DNA of 64,000 nt from an uncultured Oscillibacter sp. (GCA_910584995.1 CAJUDW010000013.1:1-64000); one strand, 5' to 3'. Positions 24,038 through 32,996 are shown, counted from the first letter of the stretch. Translations and numbers: made by a program. The notes: a model not told the origin generated them from the sequence alone.

Positions 24038-24086
24038 CGTTTCAAGGCTTTTATACCGACTATATCAAATAAAGGAGCTGAGACCA

Positions 24087-25349
24087 GTGACCAGAACCAA
24101 GCTGGCCGAGGGGATCTACTTCACCTACCTGCCGGCCAGGAAATTCAAAACCAGCCTGCTCTCCGCCCAGTTCGTCACCCCCCTGGACGAGGAGACCGCC
24201 TCCGCCAACGCTCTGATCCCCGCCGTCCTGCGCCGGGGCACCGTGGCCTGCCCGGATCTGGGCGCGCTGGCTGCCCGGCTGGACCGCCTCTACGGCGCCC
24301 GCATTGACTGCACCGTCCGGAAAAAGGGGGAGAACCAGTGTGTGGGCTTTGTGGCCAGCTTTATTGACGACAGCTATGTGCCGGACGGGGAACGGCTTCT
24401 GGAGCCGGTGTCGGCCCTGCTGGGTGAACTGATCTGCGACCCGGCCACAGAGGGCGGCCGCTTCGTCCCCGCCTATTTTGAAAGCGAAAAGCTGAACCTC
24501 ATCGACGCCATCCGCAGCCTCATCAACGACAAGCGGGACTACGCCGACCGCCGCCTTCTCCAGGAACTCTGCGCCGGGGAGGCTTACGGTGTCTCCCGGC
24601 TGGGGGAGGAGCGGTCCGCAGGGAAACTCCAGGCCAAGAAGCTGTTCGAACAGTACCGCCGCCTGATTGGCTCTGCCCGGCTGGAACTCTTTTACAACGG
24701 CAGCGCCGATCAAGAGCGGGTGGAGCAGGCCCTCCGGTCCGCCCTGGCCACCCTGCCCCGGCGGGAGGAACGGCCCGTGTCCGCTTCCCGGCCCCATCCG
24801 GCCCGGAAAGAGATCCGCACCGTTACCGAGGAACTGGACGTCACCCAGGGGAAGCTGGGCATGGGCTTCGCCTGTACCAGCAGTGACCACGCCGCCATGC
24901 TGCTGGGCAACACCCTTTTCGGCGGCAGCAGCAATTCAAAACTCTTCCTGAACGTCCGGGAGAAGCTGTCCCTCTGTTACTACGCCTCCTCTGCCTATCA
25001 CCGGCAGAAGGGGCTCATCACCGTTTCCTCCGGTATTGAGTTTGCTGATTACCGGCGGGCTTACGACGAGATCATGGCCCAGCTGGAGGCGGTCCAGCGA
25101 GGGGATCTGGAGGACTGGGAGTTCCAGGGGGCCCAAAGCACCCTCCTGAACGCCTACGCCTCCATGGGGGACTCCCAGGGGAAGCTGGAGAACTTCTATC
25201 TGGGCCAGGCGGCTACCGGCCAGGCAGAGACCCCGGAGGATCTGGCGGGGCAGGTCCGGGAGGCCACCCAGGAGCGGGTCTTCGCGGCGATGAAAACGGT
25301 GTCCCTGGACACGGTCTATTTCCTGCGGGGAAAGGAGGCGGCGGAATGA
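24087..25349 (+). CDS. yfmF: M16-family peptidase-like protein YmfF (inactive partner)
   Basis: A 420-aa M16 (pitrilysin) fold protein that lacks the zinc motif HxxEH, as is normal for the YmfF subfamily (in its place is LRRGTVACPDLGALAARLDRLYGA). Later landmarks are FIDDSYVP, LFGGSSNSKLFLNVREKLSLCYYASS and YASMGDSQGKLENFYLGQ. It pairs with the catalytic YmfH-like protein encoded next, with a 4-base ATGA overlap. Such pairs have been linked to EF-P 5-aminopentanol modification in Bacillus. GTG 24087 is the start (AAAGGAG 10 bases upstream); the open frame before it runs through the structured RNA and is not coding. Confidence 0.9.
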   Translation: MTRTKLAEGIYFTYLPARKFKTSLLSAQFVTPLDEETASANALIPAVLRRGTVACPDLGALAARLDRLYGARIDCTVRKKGENQCVGFVASFIDDSYVPDGERLLEPVSALLGELICDPATEGGRFVPAYFESEKLNLIDAIRSLINDKRDYADRRLLQELCAGEAYGVSRLGEERSAGKLQAKKLFEQYRRLIGSARLELFYNGSADQERVEQALRSALATLPRREERPVSASRPHPARKEIRTVTEELDVTQGKLGMGFACTSSDHAAMLLGNTLFGGSSNSKLFLNVREKLSLCYYASSAYHRQKGLITVSSGIEFADYRRAYDEIMAQLEAVQRGDLEDWEFQGAQSTLLNAYASMGDSQGKLENFYLGQAATGQAETPEDLAGQVREATQERVFAAMKTVSLDTVYFLRGKEAAE

Positions 25350-26611
25350 ATCAGCGGTTCTATACCCGTTTAGGGGAGTCTGTCTGGCAGGAGCGCCTGC
25401 CCAACGGCCTGGAGATCCGGGTGGTGCCCAAGCCGGGCTTCGCCAAGAAATACGCCTTTTTCGCCACCCGCTACGGCGGCATGGATACCCGCTTCCAGCT
25501 GGAGGGCCGCTGGCTGGACACTCCCGCCGGCATTGCCCACTACCTGGAACACAAGATGTTTGACACCAAGGAGGGCAACGCCCTCCAGCGGCTGGCCCAG
25601 AACGGCGCGGAGCCCAACGCCTTTACGGCCAATGCCATGACCGGCTACTATTTCTCCTCCACGGAGCATTTTATCGAGAACCTGGAGATCCTGCTCTCCT
25701 TTGTCTCCGTCCCCTATTTCACCGACGGGAGCGTGGCCAAGGAGCAGGGCATCATCGGCCAGGAGATCCGCATGATTGAGGACAGCCCCGACTGGCAGCT
25801 GTACACCCGCATGATGAAGGCCCTCTACAGCGCCAGCACCGCCCGGACCTCCATCGCCGGGACGGTGGAGAGCATCTCCCACATCACCGCCCAGACCCTG
25901 TACGACTGCCACAAGGCCTTTTATACCCCCTCCAATATGATCCTGACGGTGGTGGGGGATGTGGATCCCATCATGGTTGCGGACACCGCCCGCCATATCC
26001 TGCCCCAGGAGGGAGGCCCCGCCGTTCCCCGGGACTACGGTGCGGAGCCGGAAACGGTGGCGGAGAAGGAGACAAGCCTTGCCATGGAGGTCTCCATGCC
26101 CCAGTTCCTGGTGGGCTTCAAGTGCCGCCCGGTGGAGAAGGACTATCTGCGGACGGTGATCCTGGGGGGCATTGCCTGCGACGTGCTGCTGGGGGATTCC
26201 AGCCCCCTGTACCTGCGGCTCTACGGGGAGGGGAAGATCAACGCCAGCTTCGGCGGGGACTTCGAGGTCCTGCCGGGCATTGCCTGCTTCTACGCCGGAG
26301 GCGACTGCAAGGATCCCCGGGCTGTAGCAGCGGAGATTCAGGAGGAGGCCCGCCGCCTGGCCCGGGAGGGCGTGGACGGCGAGTTCTTCCAGCAGGTCCG
26401 CAAGGCCGCCTTCGGCGCTCAGCTGCGGAGCCTGAATTCTTTCGAAAGCATTGCTGTGTCCCTGACGGAGGGATATTTCAACGGTTATGACCCCCTCCGG
26501 TTCCCTCAGGTGTTTGACAGCCTGACTAAGGAGGACGTGGAGGCGTTTTTGCGGGAGAACATCGCAGAAGAGCGGTCCGCCCTCTCGGAGATTGTCCCCA
26601 AGGGGACGTAA
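25346..26611 (+). CDS. yfmH: M16-family zinc peptidase YmfH
   Basis: A 421-aa M16 metallopeptidase with an intact inverted zinc motif HYLEH (His-65, Glu-68, His-69) in AGIAHYLEHKMF and the third ligand Glu in the EQGIIGQEIRMIEDSP helix near residue 143. The catalytic Arg/Tyr region of the second half is present as GDSSPLYLRLYGEGKINASF. With YmfF it should form a clam-shell heterodimer that degrades or processes short peptides. Homologues are tied to EF-P modification and swarming in Bacillus. It starts in the stop of the previous gene. After its stop, a GC hairpin (26624-26642) may end part of the transcripts before lgt. Confidence 0.92.
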   Translation: MNQRFYTRLGESVWQERLPNGLEIRVVPKPGFAKKYAFFATRYGGMDTRFQLEGRWLDTPAGIAHYLEHKMFDTKEGNALQRLAQNGAEPNAFTANAMTGYYFSSTEHFIENLEILLSFVSVPYFTDGSVAKEQGIIGQEIRMIEDSPDWQLYTRMMKALYSASTARTSIAGTVESISHITAQTLYDCHKAFYTPSNMILTVVGDVDPIMVADTARHILPQEGGPAVPRDYGAEPETVAEKETSLAMEVSMPQFLVGFKCRPVEKDYLRTVILGGIACDVLLGDSSPLYLRLYGEGKINASFGGDFEVLPGIACFYAGGDCKDPRAVAAEIQEEARRLAREGVDGEFFQQVRKAAFGAQLRSLNSFESIAVSLTEGYFNGYDPLRFPQVFDSLTKEDVEAFLRENIAEERSALSEIVPKGT

Positions 26612-26671
26612 GACAGAAAGAAGCGGGGGAGGCCCTCTCCCGCCCCGTCAGACAGAAAGGAAGAATGACCT

Positions 26672-27694
26672 TTGCAGGCTTTAAAGAATATGCCCATCAG
26701 CTTTCCGGGCCTCTTCGGGGACTGGGAGTTCAATCCGGATCCTATCGCCGTCCATATCGGCCACGGTATCTATTGGTACGGCATCATCCTGGCTTTTGCC
26801 ATGCTGATGGGCCTGTGGCTGGGAATGAAGCAGGCCAAGCGGTTCGGCCTCACGGAGGACAACGTGCTGGACATGATCCTCTGGGCGGTGCCCTGCTGCA
26901 TCCTGGGTTCCCGGATTTACTACGTCCTGTTCTATTTGGATCTGTACCGGCTCCCCGGAGGCAGGCTGGACTGGGGGCGGGTTGTGGCCATCTGGGACGG
27001 GGGCCTCGCCATCTACGGTACGGTAATCGCAGGGGTTCTGGTGGTGTTTTTCTATACCCGGCGGAAGAAACTCAGCTTTTTCGCCATGACGGATCTCTGC
27101 GCCATGGGGCTGCTGCTGGGGCAGGCCATTGGCCGCTGGGCCAATTTCATCAACCGGGAGGCCTTCGGCGGCCCCACGGATCTCCCCTGGCGGATGCAGC
27201 TTTGGATCAGCCAGTACCAGTCCATTGAGGTGCACCCAACCTTCTTTTACGAGAGTTTTTGGAATTTTGTGGGCCTCCTGCTGATGGTGTTTGTGGTGAC
27301 AAAGGGCCGCCGCTTCGACGGGGAGAACACTTGCTTCTACTTCCTCTGGTACGGCCTGGGCCGGTTCTGGATTGAAGGGATGCGGACTGACAGCCTGTAC
27401 CTCTTCGGCTGGGAACTGTTCGGCCAGCCCATCCGGGTCTCCCAGGCCCTGAGTTTGGTGATGGCGGTGGCGGCGGCAGTGATGCTGTTCTGGAATATCA
27501 GGGTTAAGAAGCGGACGGCGGAGGATCTGCTGGTGAACCGTCTGGCCCGGGAGGCGGCTGGGGCGTCTTTGGAGACGCCTGCCCAGGCGGACGGAGCCCC
27601 GGCGCCGTCCCCTGATCCGGAAGGGCCGGAGGACGCGGCTCCCGGGGAAGATGCTGCGGAAGGGGCCGGGGGACCGGAAGAGGAGAAGCGGTAA
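26672..27694 (+). CDS. lgt: Prolipoprotein diacylglyceryl transferase
   Basis: A 340-aa polytopic membrane enzyme that attaches diacylglycerol from phosphatidylglycerol to the lipobox Cys. The signature GQAIGRWANFINREAFG lies near residues 150-166. Other conserved sites are YGIILAFAM near the start, EVHPTFFYESFWN and the RFWIEGMRTDSL motif. The start is TTG 26672, supported by AAAGGAAG 8 bases upstream; a later ATG has no ribosome site. The last ~65 residues form a soluble Ala/Pro/Glu-rich tail absent from the minimal enzyme. Local clients include the lipoproteins at 2936-4057 and 54683-55690. Confidence 0.96.
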   Translation: MQALKNMPISFPGLFGDWEFNPDPIAVHIGHGIYWYGIILAFAMLMGLWLGMKQAKRFGLTEDNVLDMILWAVPCCILGSRIYYVLFYLDLYRLPGGRLDWGRVVAIWDGGLAIYGTVIAGVLVVFFYTRRKKLSFFAMTDLCAMGLLLGQAIGRWANFINREAFGGPTDLPWRMQLWISQYQSIEVHPTFFYESFWNFVGLLLMVFVVTKGRRFDGENTCFYFLWYGLGRFWIEGMRTDSLYLFGWELFGQPIRVSQALSLVMAVAAAVMLFWNIRVKKRTAEDLLVNRLAREAAGASLETPAQADGAPAPSPDPEGPEDAAPGEDAAEGAGGPEEEKR

Positions 27695-27829
27695 AGGACG
27701 GAAACAGAAAAGCGGCGTAAGATGCCATGCTGCGGATACTCGGAAAATGCGTATATTCAGGCCTGGTTTGAACAATGTGAAAACATCCCAAGTGTGGATT
27801 TGTCCGCCGCCCTGCGTTGATTTTCCTTG

Positions 27830-27848
27830 CCATACACAGGGTATGGCC
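27830..27848. promoter_or_regulatory. Perfect palindrome in the leader of the HD gene
   Basis: GCCATAC (27830-27836), 5-nt loop ACAGG, then GTATGGC (27842-27848) lie about 90 bp upstream of the HD-domain gene. It could be an operator or a small RNA hairpin. The rest of 27695-27935 has no gene and only a weak TTGATT -35-like site. Confidence 0.4.
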
Positions 27849-27935
27849 GCGTCAAATCGGCTTGTCCGGAGAAAAATCTCCCGCCATGTTTCAAATAAGA
27901 CCTAACCCAAATTCAACATAAAAGGAGAGATTTTC

Positions 27936-28520
27936 ATGAAAACATGCCCTGACAGAGCGGAGGCCCTGGCCCTGCTGAAAAAGTACAACGCCGAGCCCTT
28001 CCACATCCAGCACGCCCTGACGGTAGAGGGTGTCATGCGCTGGTACGCCGGGGAACTTGGCCACGGAGAGGACGCGGAGTTCTGGGCCACGGTAGGCCTC
28101 CTCCACGATGTGGATTTCGAGAAGTGGCCGGAGGAGCACTGCAAGAAGGCCCCGGAACTGCTGGCAGAGATCGGGTGCAGCGATGCGTTCATCCACGCGG
28201 TGTGCAGCCATGGCTATGGCCTTTGCAGCGATGTGGAGCCTGCGGAGGAGATGGAAAAGGTCCTCTTCGCCGCAGACGAATTGACGGGCCTCATCGGCGC
28301 GGCGGCGAAAATGCGCCCCAGCAAAAGCTGTCAGGATATGGAGGTCAGTTCTTTGAAGAAGAAGTTCAAGGATAAGAAATTTGCCGCCGGATGCTCCCGG
28401 GACGTGATCAAGGAGGGGGCGGAGCGTCTTGGCTGGACGCTGGAGGAGTTGATGGAAAAGACCCTCCAGGCCCAGCGCAGCTGTGAGGAGGCGGTGAACG
28501 CCGCCATGGCGTCCCTGTGA
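27936..28520 (+). CDS. HD-domain hydrolase
   Basis: A 194-aa protein with an HD metal-dependent phosphohydrolase domain: H in FHIQHALTVEGVMRWYA, the HD doublet in GLLHDVDFEKWPEEH near residue 56-57, H in IHAVCSHGYG, and D in FAADELTGLIGAA. The layout matches the short HDIG/PF01966 proteins of unknown substrate that are common in Firmicutes. AAAGGAGAG is upstream of the ATG. The C-terminal third is rich in Lys/Glu helices (SLKKKFKDKKFAAGCSRD). It is monocistronic, flanked by a palindrome upstream and a strong hairpin downstream. Confidence 0.88.
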   Translation: MKTCPDRAEALALLKKYNAEPFHIQHALTVEGVMRWYAGELGHGEDAEFWATVGLLHDVDFEKWPEEHCKKAPELLAEIGCSDAFIHAVCSHGYGLCSDVEPAEEMEKVLFAADELTGLIGAAAKMRPSKSCQDMEVSSLKKKFKDKKFAAGCSRDVIKEGAERLGWTLEELMEKTLQAQRSCEEAVNAAMASL

Positions 28521-28547
28521 ATTACATCAGGCACACGTAGTATAGGC

Positions 28548-28578
28548 CAAAGGGCCCGGGAATTGCCCGGGCCCTTTG
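28548..28578. terminator. Terminator of the HD gene
   Basis: A perfect 13-bp stem (CAAAGGGCCCGGG with its complement) and a 5-nt loop lie 27 bp after the stop. No T-run follows. The region 28579-28773 shows no gene. Confidence 0.7.
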
Positions 28579-28773
28579 ATCTGCCGGAAAAGCCTGCTGC
28601 CAGAATTTGCCGCCCGCCGGGGCAAAGCAGTTGAAGCGTTTTTCCTGCGGTATAGGTGTGAGAAACACATTTTGCGGGAAGCGGGCGTCAAATTCTCCGC
28701 CGGAAGCGGATAACCGAGGCGCGGAACGGGGAGAAGCCATTTCAAAAAGGATATGGGGCATGTTTGGATATAA

Positions 28774-28800
28774 AAGCGCCCAGGCACTGCCCGGGCGCTT
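28774..28800 (-). terminator. Terminator of yloU-fakA
   Basis: On the minus strand AAGCGCCCGGGCA...GGGCGCTT forms a stem with one mismatch, followed by TTTTATAT, placed 16 bp after the fakA stop. Confidence 0.85.
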
Positions 28801-28816
28801 GGCGTATATGAAAGGC

Positions 28817-30502
28817 TTATTCCAGGGAAATGATATAATAGTATACGGGCTGTCCGCCGGAGAGGAGGGCCACCTCCGTTTCCGGACAGGCCTCCTGGAA
28901 AATTTCCCGGGCCTTCTCGGCCTCGTCCTCCTTCACATCCTCCCCAAAATACAGGGAGATGAAGGAGGACTCCTTTTCCGAGGCCGCCGTGGCCAGACGA
29001 CGGAGGAGATCGTCCAGAGAGGTGTCTGTGCCGAAGAGTTTGCCCTCGTCCAGGGCCAGATAGTCCCCTTCCTTGATGTCAAACCCGTCGAACTCCGAGT
29101 CCCGGGCGGCGTAGGTAACCTGGGCGGTGGCGACGCTGGAGAGGCTCTCCGTCATGGCGGCGGCAATGTCCTCCGGGGCAGGAGCCTCGAAGTCCACGTT
29201 CATCATGGCGGTGATGCCCTGGGGAACCGTCTTGCTGGGGATGACCACCAAGTTTTTCTCCGTCAGCCCCTGGCATTGCTGGGCGGCCATAATGATATTG
29301 CCGTTGTTGGGCAGGACGAACACTGTCTCCGCCGGGATGGCGTCCACGCCCTCCAGAATACTCTCCGTGGAGGGGTTCATGGTCTGCCCGCCGGAGACTA
29401 CGCCGTCGGCCCCCAGATCCATGAAAACGGACTTCAGGCCCTCCCCGGCGCAGACCGCCAGGAAGCCGTACTTTTTCTCCGGGGCGGCCACCGTGTGGCC
29501 CTTCTCCTGCCCGGATTCCAGGGCCGCTTCCACCGCGTCCAGGTCGTCGGTGCTCTGGACGTGGCGGCCGGCGGCCAGATCCTCCGCCTGGGTGCGCATG
29601 TTCTCGATTTTTGCCAGTTCCAGCGTGCCGTACTTCTGGGACTCCGTCAGGGCCGCGCCGGGGATATTGGTATGGACATGGACCTTGAAGGCCTCGTCGT
29701 CCTCGCCGATGACCAGGCTGTCGCCGATGCTGTTCAGATAAGCCCGGAAGGGCTCCAGGGAGATGTCCGGGGCGGACTTGCGGACGATGAACACCGTGTC
29801 AAAGGCAAAGGTGATCTCCTCGGCGGAGAGGGCGGCGAAATCCGCCTTGGCGCTCTGGGGGGCCTCCTCCGAGACCTCCGGCAGGGGTTCGCCCCGCATG
29901 GCGGCCAGCATCCCCTCCAGAATCAGCAGGTAGCCCTTGCCGCCGGCGTCTACCACGCCGGCCTTTTTCAGAACCGGGTTCATCTCCACGGTCTGGGCCA
30001 GGGCGGCATAGCCCTCCTTGATGGATTCGTCCAGGACGGTTTCCACGTCCGTTTCCGCCTCGGCGGCCTCCACCGCCCGCTTGGCGGCGAGGCGGGAGAC
30101 GGTGAGGACGGTACCCTCGGCAGGCTTCATCACCGCCTTGTAGGCGGAGGAAACACCCTGTTGCATAGCGGCGGCAAAGTCCCCGGCGGTGGCGGTCTCC
30201 TTGCCCTTGAGGCCCTTGGAGAGGCCCCGGAACAGCAGGGAGAGGATGACGCCGGAGTTGCCCCGGGCCCCCCGGAGGAGGGCGGAGGCGGTGAGATCCG
30301 CCGCCTGGGTCAGCGTAGCGGGCTCGGTTTTCCGCAGTTCCGTCACGGCGGTGCCGATGGTCATGGACATGTTGGTCCCGGTGTCTCCGTCCGGCACGGG
30401 GAAGACGTTCAGGTCGTTGATGGCCTGCTTCTGAGCGGTGATGGCGGCGGCCCCATGCAGGATCATCTGCTTGAAAAGGGCGCCGGTGATCTGTTCATTC
30501 AT
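28817..30502 (-). CDS. fakA: Fatty acid kinase catalytic subunit (DAK2/YloV)
   Basis: A 561-aa protein. The N-terminal DhaL-like kinase domain has the ADP/Mg loop NVFPVPDGDTGTNM near residues 32-45 and SALLRGARGNSGVILS. A middle domain and a DegV-like C-terminal domain follow (ETVFVLPNNGNIIMAAQQ, VVIPSKTVPQG). FakA phosphorylates exogenous fatty acids held by a separate FakB/DegV protein, feeding PlsX/PlsY phospholipid synthesis. No fakB is in the window. It is the second gene after the Asp23-family protein, the conserved yloU-yloV order, 16 bp apart. GGAGG precedes the start. Confidence 0.94.
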   Translation of the reverse strand: MNEQITGALFKQMILHGAAAITAQKQAINDLNVFPVPDGDTGTNMSMTIGTAVTELRKTEPATLTQAADLTASALLRGARGNSGVILSLLFRGLSKGLKGKETATAGDFAAAMQQGVSSAYKAVMKPAEGTVLTVSRLAAKRAVEAAEAETDVETVLDESIKEGYAALAQTVEMNPVLKKAGVVDAGGKGYLLILEGMLAAMRGEPLPEVSEEAPQSAKADFAALSAEEITFAFDTVFIVRKSAPDISLEPFRAYLNSIGDSLVIGEDDEAFKVHVHTNIPGAALTESQKYGTLELAKIENMRTQAEDLAAGRHVQSTDDLDAVEAALESGQEKGHTVAAPEKKYGFLAVCAGEGLKSVFMDLGADGVVSGGQTMNPSTESILEGVDAIPAETVFVLPNNGNIIMAAQQCQGLTEKNLVVIPSKTVPQGITAMMNVDFEAPAPEDIAAAMTESLSSVATAQVTYAARDSEFDGFDIKEGDYLALDEGKLFGTDTSLDDLLRRLATAASEKESSFISLYFGEDVKEDEAEKAREIFQEACPETEVALLSGGQPVYYYIISLE

Positions 30503-30518
30503 CTGTCCCGTTCCTCCC

Positions 30519-30869
30519 TCATAAGGTCATGGAGTCCACGCACACGTCTACCGCAGACACGGTGACACCGGTGTTCTTAGTGACGACATACCGGACCTCG
30601 TTCATGATGGAACGGCACACGGCGGGCAGGTTCACCCCATTTTCCACAATGATATGCAGTTCGATGGAGATGGAACTGTCCTCGTGGTAGGTGATGCTGA
30701 CGCCCTTACTCATGGCCTCCCGGCGGAGGAGATGGACCAGGCCGTCGGTCATGGAGCGGAAGGCCATGCCTTTGACGCCGAAGCAGTTGGTGGCGGCCAT
30801 ACCGGTGATGTTGGAAAATACGGCGCTGCTGATGGAGATCTCACCATGTTCAGATTTGAATTGGATCAT
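30519..30869 (-). CDS. Asp23/Gls24 family protein YloU
   Basis: A 116-aa Asp23/Gls24 domain protein: GEISISSAVFSNITGMAATNCFGVKGM at the start, then alternating strand/helix segments ending AVDVCVDSM. It has no membrane segment. Family members are abundant envelope-stress or membrane-proximal scaffold proteins of unknown biochemistry. YloU is nearly always encoded just before YloV/FakA, as here. The ATG at 30869 is chosen for its AAAGGACG ribosome site; codons upstream in the same frame belong to the promoter region. Confidence 0.92.
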   Translation of the reverse strand: MIQFKSEHGEISISSAVFSNITGMAATNCFGVKGMAFRSMTDGLVHLLRREAMSKGVSITYHEDSSISIELHIIVENGVNLPAVCRSIMNEVRYVVTKNTGVTVSAVDVCVDSMTL

Positions 30870-30941
30870 GGGAACGTCCTTTCTTTCCTGATATTGAAGG
30901 AGGGTGAAATCCCGCCCTCCGGGGTATCCTATTAGGGTATT

Positions 30942-30970
30942 ATTATATACGATTCTTCCACAAAGTACAA
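30942..30970 (-). promoter_or_regulatory. Sigma-A promoter of yloU-fakA
   Basis: On the minus strand TTGTAC (30970-30965) and a perfect TATAAT (30947-30942) are separated by 17 bp, about 73 bp before yloU. The 30971-31132 segment between this and the divergent rsmD promoter contains no gene. Confidence 0.85.
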
Positions 30971-31132
30971 GTCCCAAAACAAAAGCTTCCAGCCCTTAAA
31001 CGGGGATTTTCCGGCGGCGGCAGGGCCGGAGGGACGGAAAAGTGCCCCCGGCAGGCAGGACCCGCCGCCGTTTCCTTCCCCGGAGGGGCGGGACCCTTTA
31101 GAAAAAACACGCAAAAAAGGATCGGAGATCTA

Positions 31133-31161
31133 TTGAAAACGGCGGAAATTTGCCGTAAAAT
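31133..31161 (+). promoter_or_regulatory. Sigma-A promoter of rsmD-coaD
   Basis: TTGAAA at 31133-31138 and TAAAAT at 31156-31161 with a 17-bp spacer, 50 bp before rsmD. Confidence 0.75.
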
Positions 31162-31210
31162 AGAAAAATCCCGGGAACACCCGGAGAAAAAGATTGACAG
31201 GGAGAACGCC

Positions 31211-31783
31211 ATGCGTGTCATTACCGGCTCCGCCAGGGGCCGCCGCTTAAAGGAATTGGAGGGGCTGGAGACCCGGCCCACCACGGGAAAAGTGAAGGAG
31301 GCCGTGTTCAGCGCCCTCCAGTTTGAGATTGAGGGCCGGCGGGTGCTGGACCTTTTCGCCGGGACCGGCCAGATGGGCGTGGAATGCCTGAGCCGGGGGG
31401 CCGCGGCGGCGGTCTTTGTGGACCGGCGGGCCGATGCGGTGAAAACCGTCCGGGAGAACCTGCGGCTGACGGGCCTCCAGGACCGGGGCCGGGTTGCGGC
31501 GGGGGACGCCCTGCAATTCCTGGGGGAGACCCGGGAACGGTTTGACATCGTGTTTCTGGATCCGCCCTACCGCACGGGCCTGCTGGAGGCGGCTTTGGCC
31601 AAGGCGGCGGAGTTTGACATTTTGAATCCGCATGGTATAATCGTAGCGGAACACCCGGCGGACGCGGTCCCGCCGGCGCCTCCCGGCCCCTACCGGACCG
31701 GCAGGACTTATCAATACGGCAGGATCGGCGTCACCCTCTTCCGCCGGGCCGGAAATGAAGAAAAGGAACCGGAACGCCCATGA
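31211..31783 (+). CDS. rsmD: 16S rRNA (guanine-966-N2)-methyltransferase
   Basis: A 190-aa SAM-dependent methyltransferase acting on 16S rRNA G966. It has the conserved N-terminus RVITGSARGRRLK, substrate loop TRPTTGKVKEAVFSAL, motif I VLDLFAGTGQMGVECLSRGA and the catalytic DPPY in DIVFLDPPYRTG near residue 120. The start at ATG 31211 gives the normal length; the frame upstream overlaps the promoter. Its stop overlaps the coaD start by 4 bases (ATGA), the widespread rsmD-coaD couple. Confidence 0.96.
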   Translation: MRVITGSARGRRLKELEGLETRPTTGKVKEAVFSALQFEIEGRRVLDLFAGTGQMGVECLSRGAAAAVFVDRRADAVKTVRENLRLTGLQDRGRVAAGDALQFLGETRERFDIVFLDPPYRTGLLEAALAKAAEFDILNPHGIIVAEHPADAVPPAPPGPYRTGRTYQYGRIGVTLFRRAGNEEKEPERP

Positions 31784-32286
31784 GAACTGCGATTTGCTCA
31801 GGCAGCTTTGACCCTGTGACCCTGGGGCACCTGGATATTATCCGGCGGGCCGCCGCCTGTTTTGACGAGATTTGGGTTTGCGTCAGCCCCAATGCGGAAA
31901 AGAAGAACCAGATGTTCACCCCGGAGCAGAAACTCCGGCTGGTGCGGGCCGCTGTGGCGGGGATGCCTAACGTCCGGGCGGAGTTGTGGCCGGGGCTTTT
32001 GGCGGATTTTGCCGCCCTCCACGGGGCGGAGGCCATTGTCCGTGGTGTGCGGAACGTGACGGATTTTGATGTGGAGTACCAGATGGCGCTGATTAACCGG
32101 GGCGTCCGGCCGGAACTGGAGACAATGCTGCTGCCGGCAAGCCCCGCCTACCAGCATTTCAGTTCCTCCATGGTCCGGGAGATGATCCGCTACCGCCAGC
32201 CGCTGGAACAGTACTTGCCTGCGCCCATCATCCCCCTGGTGCTGGAGATGGCCCGGAAGAAAGGAGAGGAAGACCATGGCCAATGA
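31780..32286 (+). CDS. coaD: Phosphopantetheine adenylyltransferase
   Basis: A 168-aa enzyme for the fourth step of coenzyme A synthesis (4'-phosphopantetheine plus ATP to dephospho-CoA). The nucleotidyltransferase motif is GSFDPVTLGHLD (T/HxGH at residues 14-18), with RGVRN and the second motif HFSSSMVRE near residue 125-133. The size is typical. It is coupled to rsmD upstream and overlaps the coiled-coil gene downstream by 11 bases. The family is also regulated by CoA feedback. Confidence 0.96.
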   Translation: MRTAICSGSFDPVTLGHLDIIRRAAACFDEIWVCVSPNAEKKNQMFTPEQKLRLVRAAVAGMPNVRAELWPGLLADFAALHGAEAIVRGVRNVTDFDVEYQMALINRGVRPELETMLLPASPAYQHFSSSMVREMIRYRQPLEQYLPAPIIPLVLEMARKKGEEDHGQ

Positions 32287-32803
32287 CATCAACCGACTGA
32301 TCGATATACTGTATGAGCGCATTGAGGATGCTAAGGCTCCGGCGCTGAAGCCCAACATGAGCATGGTGGACCGGGACGAACTTTTGGATCTGCTGGATGA
32401 ACTGCGGGCGCAGCTGCCGGCGGAGATCAAGCGGGCCCAGGAACTGCTGGCTGCCCGGGAAAAATTTGTGGAAGAGGCCAAGCGGGATGTGGACCGCATG
32501 ATGCGGCAGGCGGAACTGGACGCCAAGGCCAAGGTCTCCGAGAGCGAAATCCTCTACGCCGCCAAGGAGAAGGCCCGCCAGATTGTGGGCCGGGCGGAGG
32601 ATCGCTCCCGCCAGCTTTACCAGGTGGCCAACGAATACGCCGAGGATGCCCTGGCCCGCACGGAGGAGGCCGTCCAGGCCGCCTTGGATGAGGTGAAGCA
32701 GTCCCGGGTCCGGTTCCGCACCGCTTCCGCCGCCGCCATGCAGGAGCAGCGGGACAAGCTGGACGGCAAGAACAGTCCCGACGGCCCGGCGGGGGATATG
32801 TAA
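32276..32803 (+). CDS. Coiled-coil protein of the coaD operon
   Basis: A 175-aa hydrophilic protein that is nearly all charged helix, with heptad-like Ala/Leu spacing from about residue 45 to 150 (ELLAAREKFVEEAKRDVDRM, AAKEKARQIVGRAEDRSRQ). There are no membrane segments and no Cys. It resembles proteins loosely annotated as ATP synthase/V-ATPase subunit-H-like coiled coils next to coaD in Clostridia. That name probably only reflects the coiled coil. GGAGAGGAAGACC precedes the start inside coaD. The function is unknown; a scaffold or membrane-proximal stalk is possible. Confidence 0.75.
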   Translation: MANDINRLIDILYERIEDAKAPALKPNMSMVDRDELLDLLDELRAQLPAEIKRAQELLAAREKFVEEAKRDVDRMMRQAELDAKAKVSESEILYAAKEKARQIVGRAEDRSRQLYQVANEYAEDALARTEEAVQAALDEVKQSRVRFRTASAAAMQEQRDKLDGKNSPDGPAGDM

Positions 32804-32957
32804 ACCGCACGTTCGAAAACGTTTACAATTGAGAAGGGTTTTTGATTCCTTGTGAGGGGTGCAATTGCCTCTGGTGAAATTTTGTTAAAAATGACGGAAA
32901 AATTTCGGGAACTTTTTCTCAAATTCTATATTTAGGTGGAACGAATGAACTGAACGG

Positions 32958-32996
32958 CCTCCGGCACAAGATATTGTGCCGGAGGTTTCTTTTTTT
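32958..32996 (+). terminator. Strong intrinsic terminator after the coaD operon
   Basis: A 12-bp stem (CCTCCGGCACAA with TTGTGCCGGAGG, loop GATA) followed by TTTCTTTTTTTT at 32986-32996. It lies 155 bp after the coiled-coil gene, so the transcript has a long 3' end. It insulates the dcw cluster. The rest of 32804-33107 shows no gene. Confidence 0.95.
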
